From Isoperla grammatica (Eukaryota; Arthropoda; Insecta; Plecoptera; Perlodidae), in assembly GCA_945910005.1 (NCBI GenBank), contig OX246745.1, positions 9,604,436-9,668,435 on the forward strand: 64,000 bases of DNA. Direction: 5' to 3'. The notes below the pieces were generated by a model. The model was not told where the DNA came from. It searched no databases and saw only the letters and a program-made list of their open reading frames with translations. Both the position numbers and the translations under genes were made by a program. This document shows, piece after piece, positions 22,863 to 36,300 of this stretch. Positions within the stretch are counted from its first letter, which is position 1, and the number at the start of each line of letters is the position of its first letter.

Positions 22863-24028
22863 ATCCATTGTCCTCCCTTACAAATCAATTTAATAACTGA
22901 TTAATGTTGTGTATGTATTTATATAATATAATAACTATCATCCACACTTCTTTATTACAGATGTTATGTTCCGCCTGTCAGCTGAGGTTCCACTCCAGAC
23001 CTTACTTGACAATAGAAGCCAAGTAGTGAAACTCGTGACAAGGCTGCCTTGCATAATGCGTGCACGGTGCATCACTACTCAGAGAACTATGCTTGTGAAA
23101 GGTCAACGCGTGAGAACTTGTGAACATAATTCATCACTTGACCATGTGCGCGTTGAGATCATCGGTAAATGAAACATGAGTAGTGGAAGAGAACTCACTA
23201 TCGAAGATATGTCATTATTCGACCTCAACAAGAGAAGAAGAAAACCATTGTTGTCTTTCCATACTTGTAATAACTCTGAATTATTAAATTATTAATTATT
23301 ACTAAAATGTATTGTTATTTAAAAATTTTTATAAAAAAATATTATTAATTATTAATTATTGTCATTTTTGTATTGCTATATTATTAAACGCTATTATTAT
23401 TGAATACAATATAAAATGTTACCAACGTATATTAGCCACGGTTCAACAGTATAGTCATAGTTTAATCCCCTCCCTCCGTCAACCCCGCAATTGGCCTATA
23501 TATTTAATTTCGTGATAACGTTGGTTGAATAGTATATTCACTAGCCCAAATATGATCGCGCTCTAAATGTGCACTGTTATAAAAAATGTATATCAAGATT
23601 GTAGACTTGCATAATTACGATTAGCTCAATATTTATACACATCATTTAAAGCGCTGTACTTGTAATCGTTTTCATCTAAGTTATACGATTACACCATTAT
23701 TTCATGATTTAATATATTTCAAGAGCCTTGGAATATATTGCGCAGCTTATCAACAAGTCTGCTAGTGTTGTTACGTCCTTCAACGAGCTTCTGTGATTGG
23801 TGGCTCTGCTTCTTATTACCTATCAATCCTATTATGTCAGTCAGCCAGCCGCTACCGGTATTTATCATTGCTGACACCACTGTATGCAATTGCAATGTAT
23901 CGGTTCCCCACCCATCCCGCGATGACATTCTCATACAAATTCATTCAGTACAAAAATGTGTCGACAAGAAACAAAACGTGAAACTCGATAAAAAATCCAA
24001 AACAAAAAATCATACGAGTTTTAAAACT

Positions 24029-24160
24029 TAAATCCAGCTTCATGGATATAGTGTATGAAGAGAAAACAATTGTTCGAACCCAGATCCTCGACCGGAAGAT
24101 CTGGGTTCTAAAACATATTGCATAATGCAATTGCTATATCCCCCGTACTAGTTTACAAAT
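24029..24160. mobile_element. small foldback element with GAACCCAGATC arms
   Basis: GAACCCAGATC and GATCTGGGTTC pair around a short GACCGGAA loop, and flanking CAATTG/GCAATTGCTATATCC also pair loosely. It is related to the element at 6611-6914. Confidence 0.5.
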
Positions 24161-24254
24161 GTAGCATCCCCAAGCGCATATTAAAGTCATCTCGATATAA
24201 GTCATGGGGTCGTAAAGAAAAAGAAAAAGTTGTCCTAATAATAATTTTTCGTAT

Positions 24255-24482
24255 GAATACCTATTACAGGATGCACACCAGCTTTACCTGAAGTACCCCT
24301 CTTCAGGTGACTAACTATGTACGTTAGGGTATTTGGATAGTTGATAAGGAATGTCCGAGGACTGTTAGTAGGACTCTATCCCAGCATTCACCTTTACGAC
24401 TGAGGAAAACCTCGGAAAACCCTTTCAGTCAGGATTGGCGGTGGCCGGAATCGAACCGGTAACCTCCCGAATGAGTCATGCG
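24255..24482 (-). repeat. SINE family 1, copy E
   Basis: It shows GGTTCGATTCCGGCCACCGC on the minus strand and the CACCTGAAGAGGGG block. The tRNA head is cut off after the B box region, since the usual GGCTCAGCGG is replaced by unrelated sequence beyond 24482. Confidence 0.8.
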
Positions 24483-24494
24483 TGTGCCCACACG

Positions 24495-24675
24495 CGCTAT
24501 TTCAACGTAACTACCTGCAAGATTACTTTACACCTGCTTTCGTCACATCCGGGGCAGTCGTAGCCAACCAGCGAACCGCCCGAGACTCACCTGCGCCAAT
24601 ACCGATCGCTGATTGGCTACGAACCAGTCGCCTGTGACGAAAGCATGTGTAAGGTAGTCTTGGGACAACTATACC
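24495..24675. mobile_element. foldback element
   Basis: The left arm CTACCTGCAAGATTACTTTACACCTGC-type sequence and the GTCGTAGCCAACCAGCG block find inverses in CGCTGATTGGCTACGAACC and GCATGTGTAAGGTAGTCTTG. A piece of the same sequence occurs at 35390-35465. Confidence 0.55.
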
Positions 24676-25004
24676 TGCACGTTGTTCTCAACTAGAGGAT
24701 GCAAGCTGCCTGCCAACATATGCGTTAGTACAATATCGTTATAAAACACTTGCACGGAACGAGCAATAACTAGAGTTGGGTTGGTACTACTTTGTATTTT
24801 GCCTCATGACGTCGTATAGCTATGAAGGAAGCACCTGACAACTTTTTCGTAGAGGCGTCCATAGCAAGTAACTTGTTGGAGTGTCTCAAACATCAGCCGA
24901 GCCAATGATTAAAGAAATACCTGGCACCAGGCTCTTTAATCAATGGCCGAGCTGCAACCTGGAGCTCATCGAAGCCACTGGAAGAAGCTACAAAATCGTA
25001 CTAG

Positions 25005-25391
25005 TTAACAAACTACCTCTACGTCAAAAACCGTACAAAATTTTTAATTTTTAAATTATATCACAAAAATGGGCTTTGAAATCGAAAATCTGAATCAACA
25101 GCGCACTGTGGTTTAGTAAGCCCTACACACTGAATGCTCTAAGTTTGTCTTACATTATAATCAGTACGTTTTTTATGTTTAATTAATTAATAAACTAATT
25201 ATCGAATTAATAATCAAAATAACTAGCTAATGGTTAATATTTTATTCAGTCTGTAGGGTTTTACCAAAACACAGTGCGCTGCTGATTTAGATTTTCGATT
25301 TCTTGTTGCAATCTTGAGATATAATTAAATAATGAACATTTTCTGTGGTTTTTGACGTAGCGACTACCCTTCGGAATTACTTTCATCTTAA
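25005..25391. mobile_element. TTAA-flanked foldback element
   Basis: Inverted arms share CTACGTCAAAAACCG, ATCTGAATCAACAGCGCACT and GTAAGCCCTACACACTGAAT with the family at 43741. TTAA occurs at 25005-25008 and 25388-25391. The outermost bases do not pair well, so the exact ends are uncertain. Confidence 0.6.
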
Positions 25392-25399
25392 GCATGCTA

Positions 25400-26289
25400 T
25401 AGTTGTCTCGAAATAACCTTCTCGATGCTCTCGTCATAGAAGAGTGTCGAGTGACTAACCAACGAACCGTATTAGAAATTGTGACTCGCTGGGTGGTCAC
25501 AAATTACACGTATGACAAAAGCATCAGTAAAGCAAATCATTCTCAGGCTGGTGAAATGGCCGCGTCCATAATAACATCACACATTTCTGTAGTGATGCAT
25601 AACCTAACATGGTATTGCCGTATGTTTTGTTTAGTTAATAGTTAACACAGAGTTATGAAGCGTCCGTTAACAGTTACAACCATGTACACGCGTAAGTGTC
25701 CTCACGTTCTGTGTACTAACTGGAATCACCATTAGGTAATTCTTGCACAGTATGAAGAAAGTTGAAATAGTGGTATAGAATGTTGAGAAGGTATCTTTCG
25801 GGATTGAGGGGAGAAAAAATAATATGCATAATTTTGGCGTTTGAACGGTTAGTTACGAATTTCTTATCGTGATTCCATCGCAATAGTGCATAATCAGTTC
25901 TCAGTATAGCTTTAGCAACAAATGAAACAGTATTTTATTTATTGAATAAGTTCTCACATTACAAGAGTAAGGACGGTCGGTACAGAGGACTCCAATAGGC
26001 GGGAACTCTCTTTAGCCCGTGTGTACCCCAAAATATCAGAAACTACAAAATTACATGGCACTAAGCTAGTTTTACACAAATGGTTTTATAATACCAATAA
26101 TGTTCTATCATATCGAAGGAAATAACAAATATATTTCCACATGAATGGGATTTATTACACAGGTATGATAGGTGATTTTTTGATGGGAAAAGGGGGAACG
26201 GGGTATTCAAATTTTGTTTTGTTTCTAGCAAAAGTTGTTGGAGATATAAACAGATTGCGAATATTGTGTTTAGGAAAATTTTCGTCTAA
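25400..26289. other. no gene recognised upstream of the icarapin-like locus
   Basis: Short overlapping open frames on both strands only. No exon of a known family and no repeat unit was recognised. Confidence 0.35.
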
Positions 26290-26890
26290 GGACCTGTTCA
26301 CACGGAGCGGGCCATAGACCAGCGTCCGCGCATAGCTGCGGGCCCGCAAAAGTATTGAACTGATAGATTAAATCGGGAGGCGGGCGATCGCTCGTTTCCC
26401 TTTTCCACTATCACTATCAGTTCGTTTCGTAGGCCGCCCCTCCGCCACAGGTTGTTTTTTTGAAGGTTGACATTTTTTGTACAAACACTTTCGGGCCATG
26501 GTATTGTGGGGATCACTCAGTTTCAATTTAGCTTACCCGATGTCCCCATAGAAAAATGCTAAAAATACACCTTTCCCTGTTGTTTGTGTATGTTTTTATT
26601 GAAATTTCAATAGTGCAATTTGTATTCTGTTGCAAATAAAAGCCGAATAATAAAATTTGGATAAGATCCCCAATCGTTGTTTTTTAAGGGCTCTTCAAAC
26701 ATATCTTAAGTTTTAAAATCGTTTGAGAGACCGATCGGTAAGAACGAATTTACGAATGGGAATATTGTGCCACTGGTCTCCCGCTCCCTTGAAATTTGCG
26801 GTAAAAGGCAGAAATTCGTACCTGTCGCACTGTGTCCCGCCTGCCCGCAGCTAAGAGTGGATGCTGCATCTGGCCCGCTCCCTTTGAAAA
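26290..26890. mobile_element. inverted-repeat element upstream of the icarapin-like gene
   Basis: GGAGCGGGCCATAGACCAGC near 26304 pairs with GGCCCGCTCC-ended sequence near 26880, and AGCTGCGGGC at 26334 pairs with GCCCGCAGCT at 26848. The arms are about 60 bp. It ends about 350 bp before the TATA box of the gene. The class is unknown. Confidence 0.5.
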
Positions 26891-27245
26891 GAGTTTTGAC
26901 TTTTGGCTATTGGCTATTCTCGCATTACACCATAAACCGGTAAACTTCGATACTCATTTACAAGTACAACTTCAAAAAGTACAAAATGCGATAATTGCTC
27001 CAACATAATACATCAACAATAAGAAGCTGTTACTATCGAGTGTTGACAAGCGTGGGTACGCATGCTGCATGAAATGATGCAACAACCCACACCACAACAA
27101 TCTATCTCTATCGTCATCACTCTAATAAGAAACTAGATTCATGGAGAAGCTGCTTCCCCGAAGTGTCGGTAAAGCTCGTCGTCTTGAATGGTCAGAGTGT
27201 GCGTGTGACGGTGTGACTGCGCGAAGGCCAGAGAGCGAGGAAGCC

Positions 27246-27279
27246 TTATATTGCTGATGCAAGGGCCGGCAGCTTCAGT
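27246..27279 (+). promoter_or_regulatory. core promoter: TATA box and TCAGT initiator
   Basis: TTATATT at 27246-27252 and an arthropod-type initiator TCAGT at 27275-27279 are about 30 bp apart, and the start codon follows at 27306. The spacing is that of a focused TATA-Inr promoter, giving a 5' UTR near 30 nt. TCAGT is repeated once (TCAGTCAGTCA), so the exact start may vary. Confidence 0.65.
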
Positions 27280-27305
27280 CAGTCAACAGCTACTACAGGA
27301 GCAGG

Positions 27306-27378
27306 ATGAAGGGAGTCTACAGTGTAGTGATCGTTATCGGGGCCCTCGTGTGTGGAAGCCTCTCGTATCCTGACCACA
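27306..27378 (+). CDS. icarapin-like gene exon 1, signal peptide
   Basis: The ATG at 27306 is the first after the predicted transcription start. The exon encodes MKGVYSVVIVIGALVCGSLS, a short basic n-region plus hydrophobic core ending in small residues, and a few more residues. The donor is GTAAGT, phase 1. Confidence 0.85.
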
Positions 27379-30300
27379 GTAAGTAGATGGCCGCTCACAC
27401 TGTTCACTGGACATGGTCATTAATTGAGCAATTTAAAACTATTTTTATACTAGGAAAACGCTCCGCGTTGACAGATGAGCGATTTTAACAAAATTGGGTA
27501 TTTTTTTCAGTAATTAATTTTTTGTAGAATGCCATCTTGCCGGATTTGGCTGATTATGTTAACAGCATCGAGTTTAGTGGTCACGGGTGTTGACCGAAAA
27601 TTTCAGCCAAATCCGTCAAGCCGTTTGACAATCCCTTATCTGTGGTATGACCTGTGCGCGACGAACAAAATTTGGCGCACGAACGAACAGACGAACAGAC
27701 AAAGCGTTGATCGAGTTGTATGGAGAGATTCGCTATCGCTCATCTAAATATTGCGTTTAGGTAATTTGATTTGCTGTTAGGTGTAGTCATAAAATAATAA
27801 TAGTTGCAAAAAAAGTGCAACACAAAATAATCTAGTATGTTAGGTGTAGTAATAGATCAGGTACGTGCTAGCAATAATGAGCCATTGAAAATTGATATTC
27901 GTCATTAGGTGTTAACATAAAAGAGGTGCGAGTAAAAAGGAGGTATTTAAAAAAATGTAAATGTAAATAATATTATAAGGAGGTATTAAAAAAGAGAAAG
28001 AGGTATTAATAATTTGATCCATTAAATATTGAGATTGACCTTTAGATGCAACAATGTTGCAACACGGTTTCTATTCTGAAAATAACTTGCCAGTTGAATA
28101 CATACCCTCGTATGACAAAACATTCTAATAGTTTCGCATGGTTTAATTAATGTATCGTATAGCAAACGCTTTTTTGCAATCGGGGACAATTGTTAAAACA
28201 TCAGATAATTGCGTAAAGAGGTGGTAACATATATAATAATAAAAATAAAAATTAAACATTTTTCGTAGGAGTCCCTGCTTTAGGGGGTTCTCAGGTTTAC
28301 TCGATGCGTCTCTCTTCACGTGAATAACCAGATATATTAGACCGGTGATTAAAAAGATTATATTAATTTACTGGCGGCAATTACACTCCATCCCAACATT
28401 CGTCTTCTGACTGCGGAAAACCTCGGGAAAACTTTCACTCGGGATTGCCGGTGGTCGGAATCGAACCGGCAACCTCCCGCATTTGTCTCGTGCATTATCA
28501 CTGAGCCAGTCAGAAATCATATCACTATTTTAGTGTCTTTGATGAGCCGCGATGAATATATGAGTGTCTTGACCATCTAGAGTCCTTTGTTTGCAATAAT
28601 GTATAATATATAATACCTTGCAATTAAGTAAGCTACTCCTCAGAGCATGATGCGTGGACAAGGTACAGATTAGCTGATTGTTCCAGTACATGAGATAGTT
28701 TCCTTTTCCTTGAGCTTCAGTTCGTCATTGACAATATTCTTTCTCTGAAGGTTCCATACGTGTACGTTGACATTCATCACATTAGTCGGAACAGTGGCGT
28801 AACTAGTACTTGTTTATTTGGGGGGGGGGGGGGCAAACATTTTTAAACCAGAAACCTCTTTCTAGTTCAACCTACACCTTACACCCCCCCGCCCCCCACA
28901 ACACTAAAAAGTAGGTAACGGAAAATTGGGCCGAGAGCGAAAAAAAAATATATCGCGTTATTAACTACACTTCCCAGTTAATATATTGAGACGTAATATG
29001 TGCCATATTGCCTATTCTATTACACACCTGCAAACCAGTGTTCAATGGTTGATCAAAGTTGAATTTAGAATTTGAGATAGGTACTTGACATAAAATAACA
29101 ATGCAGTACAGTGGCGTAACGCAAATCGCCCGGGCCCCCCCGCAAGAATCGTTTTGGGCCCCCTATACGGGGTTAATTAAGAGCCAAATCTATTACATAA
29201 CGAAATAAACTTTTACTTGAGCTCTAATATCCCCACACAATTATCTTAAAGTTGTTAATATCACAAGAAGCGGTCTAGGCGACGAGCAATCTTGTGACTG
29301 GCGAGCCAAGCTGTCAATTATGGCGTCCATGTTCACCTCCTTATTTACCCAAAGGCTTGGCCTGCTCACAGTTCACAGGACACTCTATGCTGAGTATATT
29401 GAGAGAGCTTTAAAACTATCACGAGGCATGCTGCAGTGGTGCTCCTCAAATATATATTTTTTTAAATAATTTTAAAATCTGAAAATGACTTTTCGGTATG
29501 TTGCTACTGTGACCAGAATAGTAAGAAATAACATGAGGCGCAGTGGCGTATCGAGGAATTCACAGTGCAGGAGGGGGGGGGGGGGGTTGAACATCCTAAG
29601 CATGTAGGGGGTCTGGGGCGAAAGCCCCAGCCGGGGGAGGTCAACTCGCCGAAGGCGTTTTTTTTTCTTCACATATGACGTTTTACAGCCTGTAAACACG
29701 TTTCAGAATCGGACAATAATACAAGATATAGCCTAATATGATAGTTTTTCCCGTCCGGGCCCGTAATATAGTTGCTGTTAGGCAGTGCGGATTGTAAGAC
29801 GACAGAAAAGAGGAACTCCCTAACCTCATCCACCCACCTATCTTTTTAAATACATTCCTTGAAATTGTCTCATTCCTTCAACTTCTTTCCCCGTATGACC
29901 CCGAAGAAGAATAAGTCCAAATTGTCAACATTTAAAATTTGATGACGAAGAAACAAGATCTGTTCTTCTGGCGAGCCGGGCCCCCCTAGACAGCGGGCCC
30001 CCCCGCTTCGCGGGGGCGGCGGGGGTCTCCTTTACGCCACTGATGCAGTACCTATATACTGCATCAGGAAGATATTGTATTTACGTGTTCGCAGGAGTGG
30101 TAGCCCAGAACTTCATCCTGATGGCATGGATTTTGCATGTGGCATGTGACTAGATACGTTTTGTGTTGATGAGGTGAAGAGCGGGGTCTGGGGCGGAGCC
30201 CCAGCCGCCGGAGGTGTACGAAAATGTCAGTAACATTTTCTTCACAAAAGCTCTGACTGTTAAGTTTTATACTACTTTACAACGTTCTTTCTCTCATCAT

Positions 30301-33300
30301 TCGGAAGTTGTAAATTGTATTTTGCCCCCCTCGCACACTCCTTGACCCAACTAGGGGGTTGGCGACCCCCCTCGCCCTCCCGTAGTTACGCCACTGAGTC
30401 GGGATATTTACTAATAATCAACATTTCACAACAGCTGCTCAGAAAGCAAACAATTGAACAGTAAAACTAAAACACTGCAACAAGGATACTAACGCATGCA
30501 TTGTCTCCAGTTCAGCTAATTCCTCCTACGCATATTAAGCATTTTGCTTTGTTTATGTCCAGTCGTCTGTTGTTTATATTCTGGCATGTCCCGAGGAATA
30601 CTTGCATGTTAGATCTGGTGGACGTACCGAATCTCAATACTGGCCCCCGTGGCCCAGTTTCATGAACCAGCTTTTAAGCCCCAACCACAATCGACGGCAT
30701 CGTGATTGTAATCGTAATCCGGAAATCGAGAAAAAATTAAAGTTCCAACCACAACAGTCGGTATCGGAATTGGAATCGCAATACGGAAATCGTAAAAAAG
30801 TTAACTATGCCGCTGTCCACAGTAAAATCGGAATGCCTTAATGATTAAGTTTGAGAAAATTGACGATCGCGATCCCGATCCCGATTACAATCACCATGCT
30901 GACAATTGTGGTTGGGGTTTAACTAACTTGGTTCTTATGACGCTGTTCACAACTAAATCGCAATGACGTAATGATTTAGTAAGAAAAATGTACAATTCCG
31001 ATTCCGACAGAGACACACCATGTGCGTTTGTATATCTTCTACACTTGGGTCGGGGTATTGCCACAGATTCGCCGGGACACAGAATTCTTCAACGAAATCT
31101 TTCAACGTGTTCCCCCGAATGGGTCTAGAGTTTACACTTTTTTAGACACGGACAAATAATTTGTTCAAGTCCTTAAACACTATGCGTCAAGACATCGAAT
31201 CACTGAATGACCAATGTTTGAACATATAAAACTTGGTCGGCAAAGTTCAATAGTTTGTGTTGAAGTTCAACATTTTTAAATATTGTTTGTCAAAAAATGA
31301 TACAACTACTCCCACTGGATATTGTAATCGAGTACAGTACATTCTTACCCCCCCCCCCCCCCTTTACAGGAATATGTACGAATTATTGTGTTATCTGTTT
31401 CCACAGTGGAACTGACACAAGGACGAGATAACAAGAATCCTCAATGCCGCTTCCACAATCATTATTAATAAATGTTTGATTTGTCTGAAAGAAATTAGGC
31501 AGTTTTAACGTGAATGTAGCGAGCTGGGAGCGAGTGAGGTTCTCCCTGTCCCGGATGTGGTGCGAGGCTCAGCGATAAGGCCCAAGGCAGTAACCGATCA
31601 ACGTTGGGCCGTATTGAGGGCGCTGTAGTATTGTTACTGAACGCCTAGACTCCATATTTAGACAGTTTTCAACAATGATATGTAACCATTGGTCACAGTG
31701 GGGAGGTATGTGTCGGTATGCTCACCGTTACTAAAAATACCGACGGTATACCATACCGGCACTGATTTTTATCGATTGTAAACATACATATTGACGAATT
31801 ATGTTGAACATTTTGTTGTACTTAGTATTTATGCTCGTCCAATGTGTTTATAAAGTAAATGTTTCAGTTTTTATTGTTTCACCACAAATGTACGTAAAAA
31901 CAAGCGTTGACTCCTCTCCAAATAAATTTAAACGTGTTCGTGACAGAACACCATAAAAAAAATCTCTGCGGGGCTAAACTGGAGGGCTGCCCCCCCACTA
32001 TAACCACTGTATGTAACGGTTTATTTTGTCTTCTTCTTGCCAAGTGCTGCATACAACCAGCGAAATATGCATGTCCAGGAAAAAGTCTTGTTTTTGCCCC
32101 AAAAGTTTTTCACGCGTATGATTTTTAAATGTCGGTCATATCCGGTCATATCACACATTTCCGAATAGTGTCTTGTTTTGTTTTTGCACCGAGACCATTG
32201 CTGTATTGTTGACGCGATACCACGACACAGTTCTAAACTTTGTCCGTGGCAAAGCTGTGAACGCCGCAGGGCATTTTCTCACTGCATTTATAATAAGTTG
32301 TTTGTACAGCCCGAGTGCGAGCGCAGTTTCCTTGAAATTGTTGGGTCCGAACTGTCAAAAAGTAATTATATGTAATCGTTTGTTTGTTGTGTGGATGGAC
32401 TAATATGTGTTAGGTTTCCAAGAAATGAACTTCTGTTATGACTTCCGGTAATGAATTCGGGGATTTCGTCTCATGTTTGTGCTGGGGTGTACATCTTTTG
32501 TGAAATACCAAGATCGACGGAAGATCGACTAATTTTCTGTTCTCAACTAAGCCAAGGACCCACTTTGACACTTTTCGAGATATCTCCCACATCTGCAGTA
32601 GGGTACAGTTACACCTACTATTATCGGATTGATTCAAACAGGTGTCTCTTGACTTTGAAAATTCTCACACAAATAATTTCTGGTAATGCTAAAGAGAGAA
32701 ACCACCCTACATTAGACCGTGGTGCCTTGATTATGTCATATCAATTACATTTTTTCAAATTGTTCAAGTACTTTGACTACTGTATAGATTTATGTTATTC
32801 AGCCTTCCTAAAAAGGATGGGATTTCCCTGTTTCCCGTTATTCTATTTTGGAACAATGACAACACAGATAACACCGAACGAAGAATTTAGTTTTTTTTTT
32901 AAGAATATAATAAAATAATTAGATGAGAGATAGCGAATCTATCCATACAACTCGATCGGCGCTTTGCTTGTTCGTCTGTGCGCCAAATTTTGTTCGTCGC
33001 GCACAGGTCAAACGGCTTGACGGATTTGGCTGAAATTTTAAGTCAACACCCGTGACCACAAAACTAGATACGGTTAACATAATCAGCAATATCTGTCAAG
33101 ATGCCAACCTACAAAAAATTAATGAGTGATAAGTGAATTATATGATATGCAAAAGATTTGTTTGATTGATTGAAAACAAAATCGCTCATCTGTCAACGCG
33201 GTGCGTTTTCCTAGTTCTAGACATTTTGTCATTGTATTGGCTGCACATTTCACTACTATTCGAGAATTAATTGACATTTCTTAAAACCGAGAGGAACCTT

Positions 33301-36300
33301 TTTGAACTCGATATAGTATAGTACTTACTTGCACCGTGTCTCTCCACACACAGTTGGCTAGCGGTATTGAAACGAACTACAGTTATTGTTTATTTGTAGA
33401 GTGGCGAAGAAATTTCATCCCAGCGCTATTATAGTGAATGAGGAATGGAAACCTTGCAGTCAAATTGATTGAAGCTTGTGGCCCCCGAGACTAATACACG
33501 GATATTCTCAATATATACATTAATTTAGAGCAGTGGCGTATCCAGGAATTGACAATGGGGGGGGTCGAACATCCCAAGCAGGCAGGGGTCTGGGGCGAGA
33601 GCCCCAGCCGCCGGAGGCCACGAAATTTTTTTCTTCATTTATGACGTTTTAAACGCCTGGAAACACGTTTCAGAATAAGAAAATGTCATAGAATAGGTTT
33701 AAGAGAATGTAAGAATGACTACAAAGAAAATTTAAAAACCAGTCACAGAACAACAAAATTACTGCAAAAATAAATATCTTTCCTATATTTTTTTTAATTG
33801 TTGGCAAGTCTCCTCGTAACTGGTAGTGTTGTATTTTGTGGTAATATCTATAAATTTTACACGTTTCTGACGAATGTTTTAGCACTGTTTTGCGTTAATT
33901 TCTGTTTGTAGCCAGCTTATAAATATGCAAAAAGCTAGCCTATTGGTTAATGTTTTGACAAATTTTTTTATCATCAAGTTCTGTTAATTCATGTGTTCTT
34001 TCATTAGAACTAAAAATACAATAGATACACCTTTTATAAAGACAAACTTGCATTGAAATACAATTTACAAAACCCGGGATGTATTTGGCCTAGGGTATAA
34101 GAAGATTCAATGTGATTTAGGATTCAATGTAGTTTCTTATACACAGTGCCAATCGTCAGAGGAGAGAGGAGAGTACCCCCTGACCCCTAGCACCCATTAG
34201 AATTTTTAAATATATTCCTCCAACTTGTCCAATTCCTCAAACTTCCTTCCCGATTGTCCCCGGAAGTCAATAGGTCCTAAAGGCAGCTCTTCCTGACGAC
34301 CAAGAGCCCAAAGTCGTATGATTTAACGGTTGAGTATGTTATTAAACAATAATCAAAATAGTAGTTTCCTCTTCCCTCCTCCTTTCCTTCCTTCTCTCCG
34401 CGTGTAATTTTTTTTTTTGGCATGGGGGGGGTTTGAACCCCATAACCCCCCCCTTGGATACGCCACTGATTTAGAGTACGATCTCCTTCACCGATCATCA
34501 AAAACTTGAGCACTCCTCAACTAGGAAAGTACTTCGTCGCTTTTTGATTGTTTTACGGCGATAATAAAAATGTTATTAACATTTTATTTTATATTATCTG
34601 TTGCATTTCTTGAACAGTGGTGCATTTACTATGGCTCAGTCAACACGAATTTTCATAACGTAGTAACGCAACAAATCCTAGCAGAGACTGTACGGCTCAG
34701 CAAGATTACCTGATTTGCAGTTCTTATATTTCACATTAATCAGCAATGTTGCACGATATTGCACTGCACCAATGTAAAAATCTAGTTTGCATGCAGGAAA
34801 TATAGCTTTAGGCAGGAAGCAATGCGTATGTATGTAACAATACTGCAATATTGTGTAGCACTATTGAATGTGTATGGCAGTGGCGATTCTAGACAAAAAA
34901 TGTTGCGTGGGTTCGTAAGTAAGTTTGGGGGTGATAGACCCCAACTTGATTTCGTTAGCAAAATAGAGATACTTGTTGATTGAGAGTATGGAGTGTTTTT
35001 TAATAGTAAATTGATATAGCTCCAACCGTCCAATGCAGATATCATCCAAGGATCTAGCGAGGTCTAATTTCAAATACCGATTGTTGATTGGTCACAAAAT
35101 GATCGCATCTATAAAAGGGTTGCTACGGGGCAAGTCATGTATACCCGAAGAGAGCGGCACTTCTACGAATGTCAAATAGCTAACTCACCATAGGTGCCGT
35201 CGTTTGGCCCCGGGATAGAACATGTCCAGGGTGGCTATGCCTGTCGTACAAGGCGACGTCATATGGTATAACCTAGCAGTTGAGTTTAGTAGATCAGTCA
35301 ATAAGGCAGCGGTTGCTTTCTATACTTGTCCCGAAACGACTTTACCGATGCATTCGTCATATCGTTAGACCATGGTGTCGGTCATTGTAATTGGAGCTCG
35401 CTGGTTGCAGGCCACGAATCTCTATTCTGTGAAGAAGCATCTGTAAGGTAGTTTCGGTACAACTCATCGGAAGTTGTCATCAGCTAAATGGTTCTATTCA
35501 ATGAATAATATCCACGTTTGCAATTATCTTTGTATTAATATGTATGTATCTCTTGTAACGTCTCAACACACCCGCTCGCCATTTTGATCTAATTTCAATA
35601 ACTTTTTGTTAAAATTATATATACCCACACACAAGTTTCGGCTTGTGTGGGTTTCTCTATACTAATGTAATAAATTAATGTAATTAAAAATACCTTTATA
35701 ATTATATGATTGTATTACATGTATGTACTCTTGTTGTGAGAATAATAATAAAAAAAGTAGATGATTGCAAATAGTATCGAATATCAATATAGCAACCGAC
35801 AAACTGTACAGTATTGCGCAATACAGTAACACTACTATACTAAGTACGACGTAGTGGGTGCATTGACACTACCACTTAACACAAGGACTGCATATTGTAA
35901 TGTGCTGGCATTACTGTGATCCAACATTTATAATGTTCATCCCATCAAAATTAACCTGCTCCTAAATTAAAATATCTTAGTATTGTGTATAACGAAACGG
36001 CATTTATCATTGATTCGTTATTACTCTTTAGCTCTAGTCTAGTCAATGTGTAGTGGCATATTATTTGACATTGTTTGTTAATAAATACCATAGTTTTTAA
36101 TTTGTACAGGTACTTCTTGCTTGCAAAAATGCGCTTCTTTGTAACGAAGTGCACTTGCGAAGTGTGCACTGTCACGGTAAACAGCCATACAGGTTGTTCA
36201 AGACGGGAGGGGGTGACGATAATGATGTTTATGTGTAGATTGAGGTTTGTGGAAACCCAGCCCCCGGGCGGACACAATGTTTACTGGGTTTTCCCGGTGT

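Larger units (their letters stand above)
28792..30396. mobile_element. hAT-like element (CAGTGGCGTA family), outer shell
   Basis: The ends are CAGTGGCGTAACTA and TAGTTACGCCACTG. Flanking 8-mers AGTCGGAA (28784-28791) and AGTCGGGA (30397-30404) differ at one base, as for an 8-bp hAT target duplication. It contains a complete related element at 29109-30042. The right part (30183-30214) has the family's GC-rich stem-loop TCTGGGGCGGAGCCCCAG. Confidence 0.8.
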
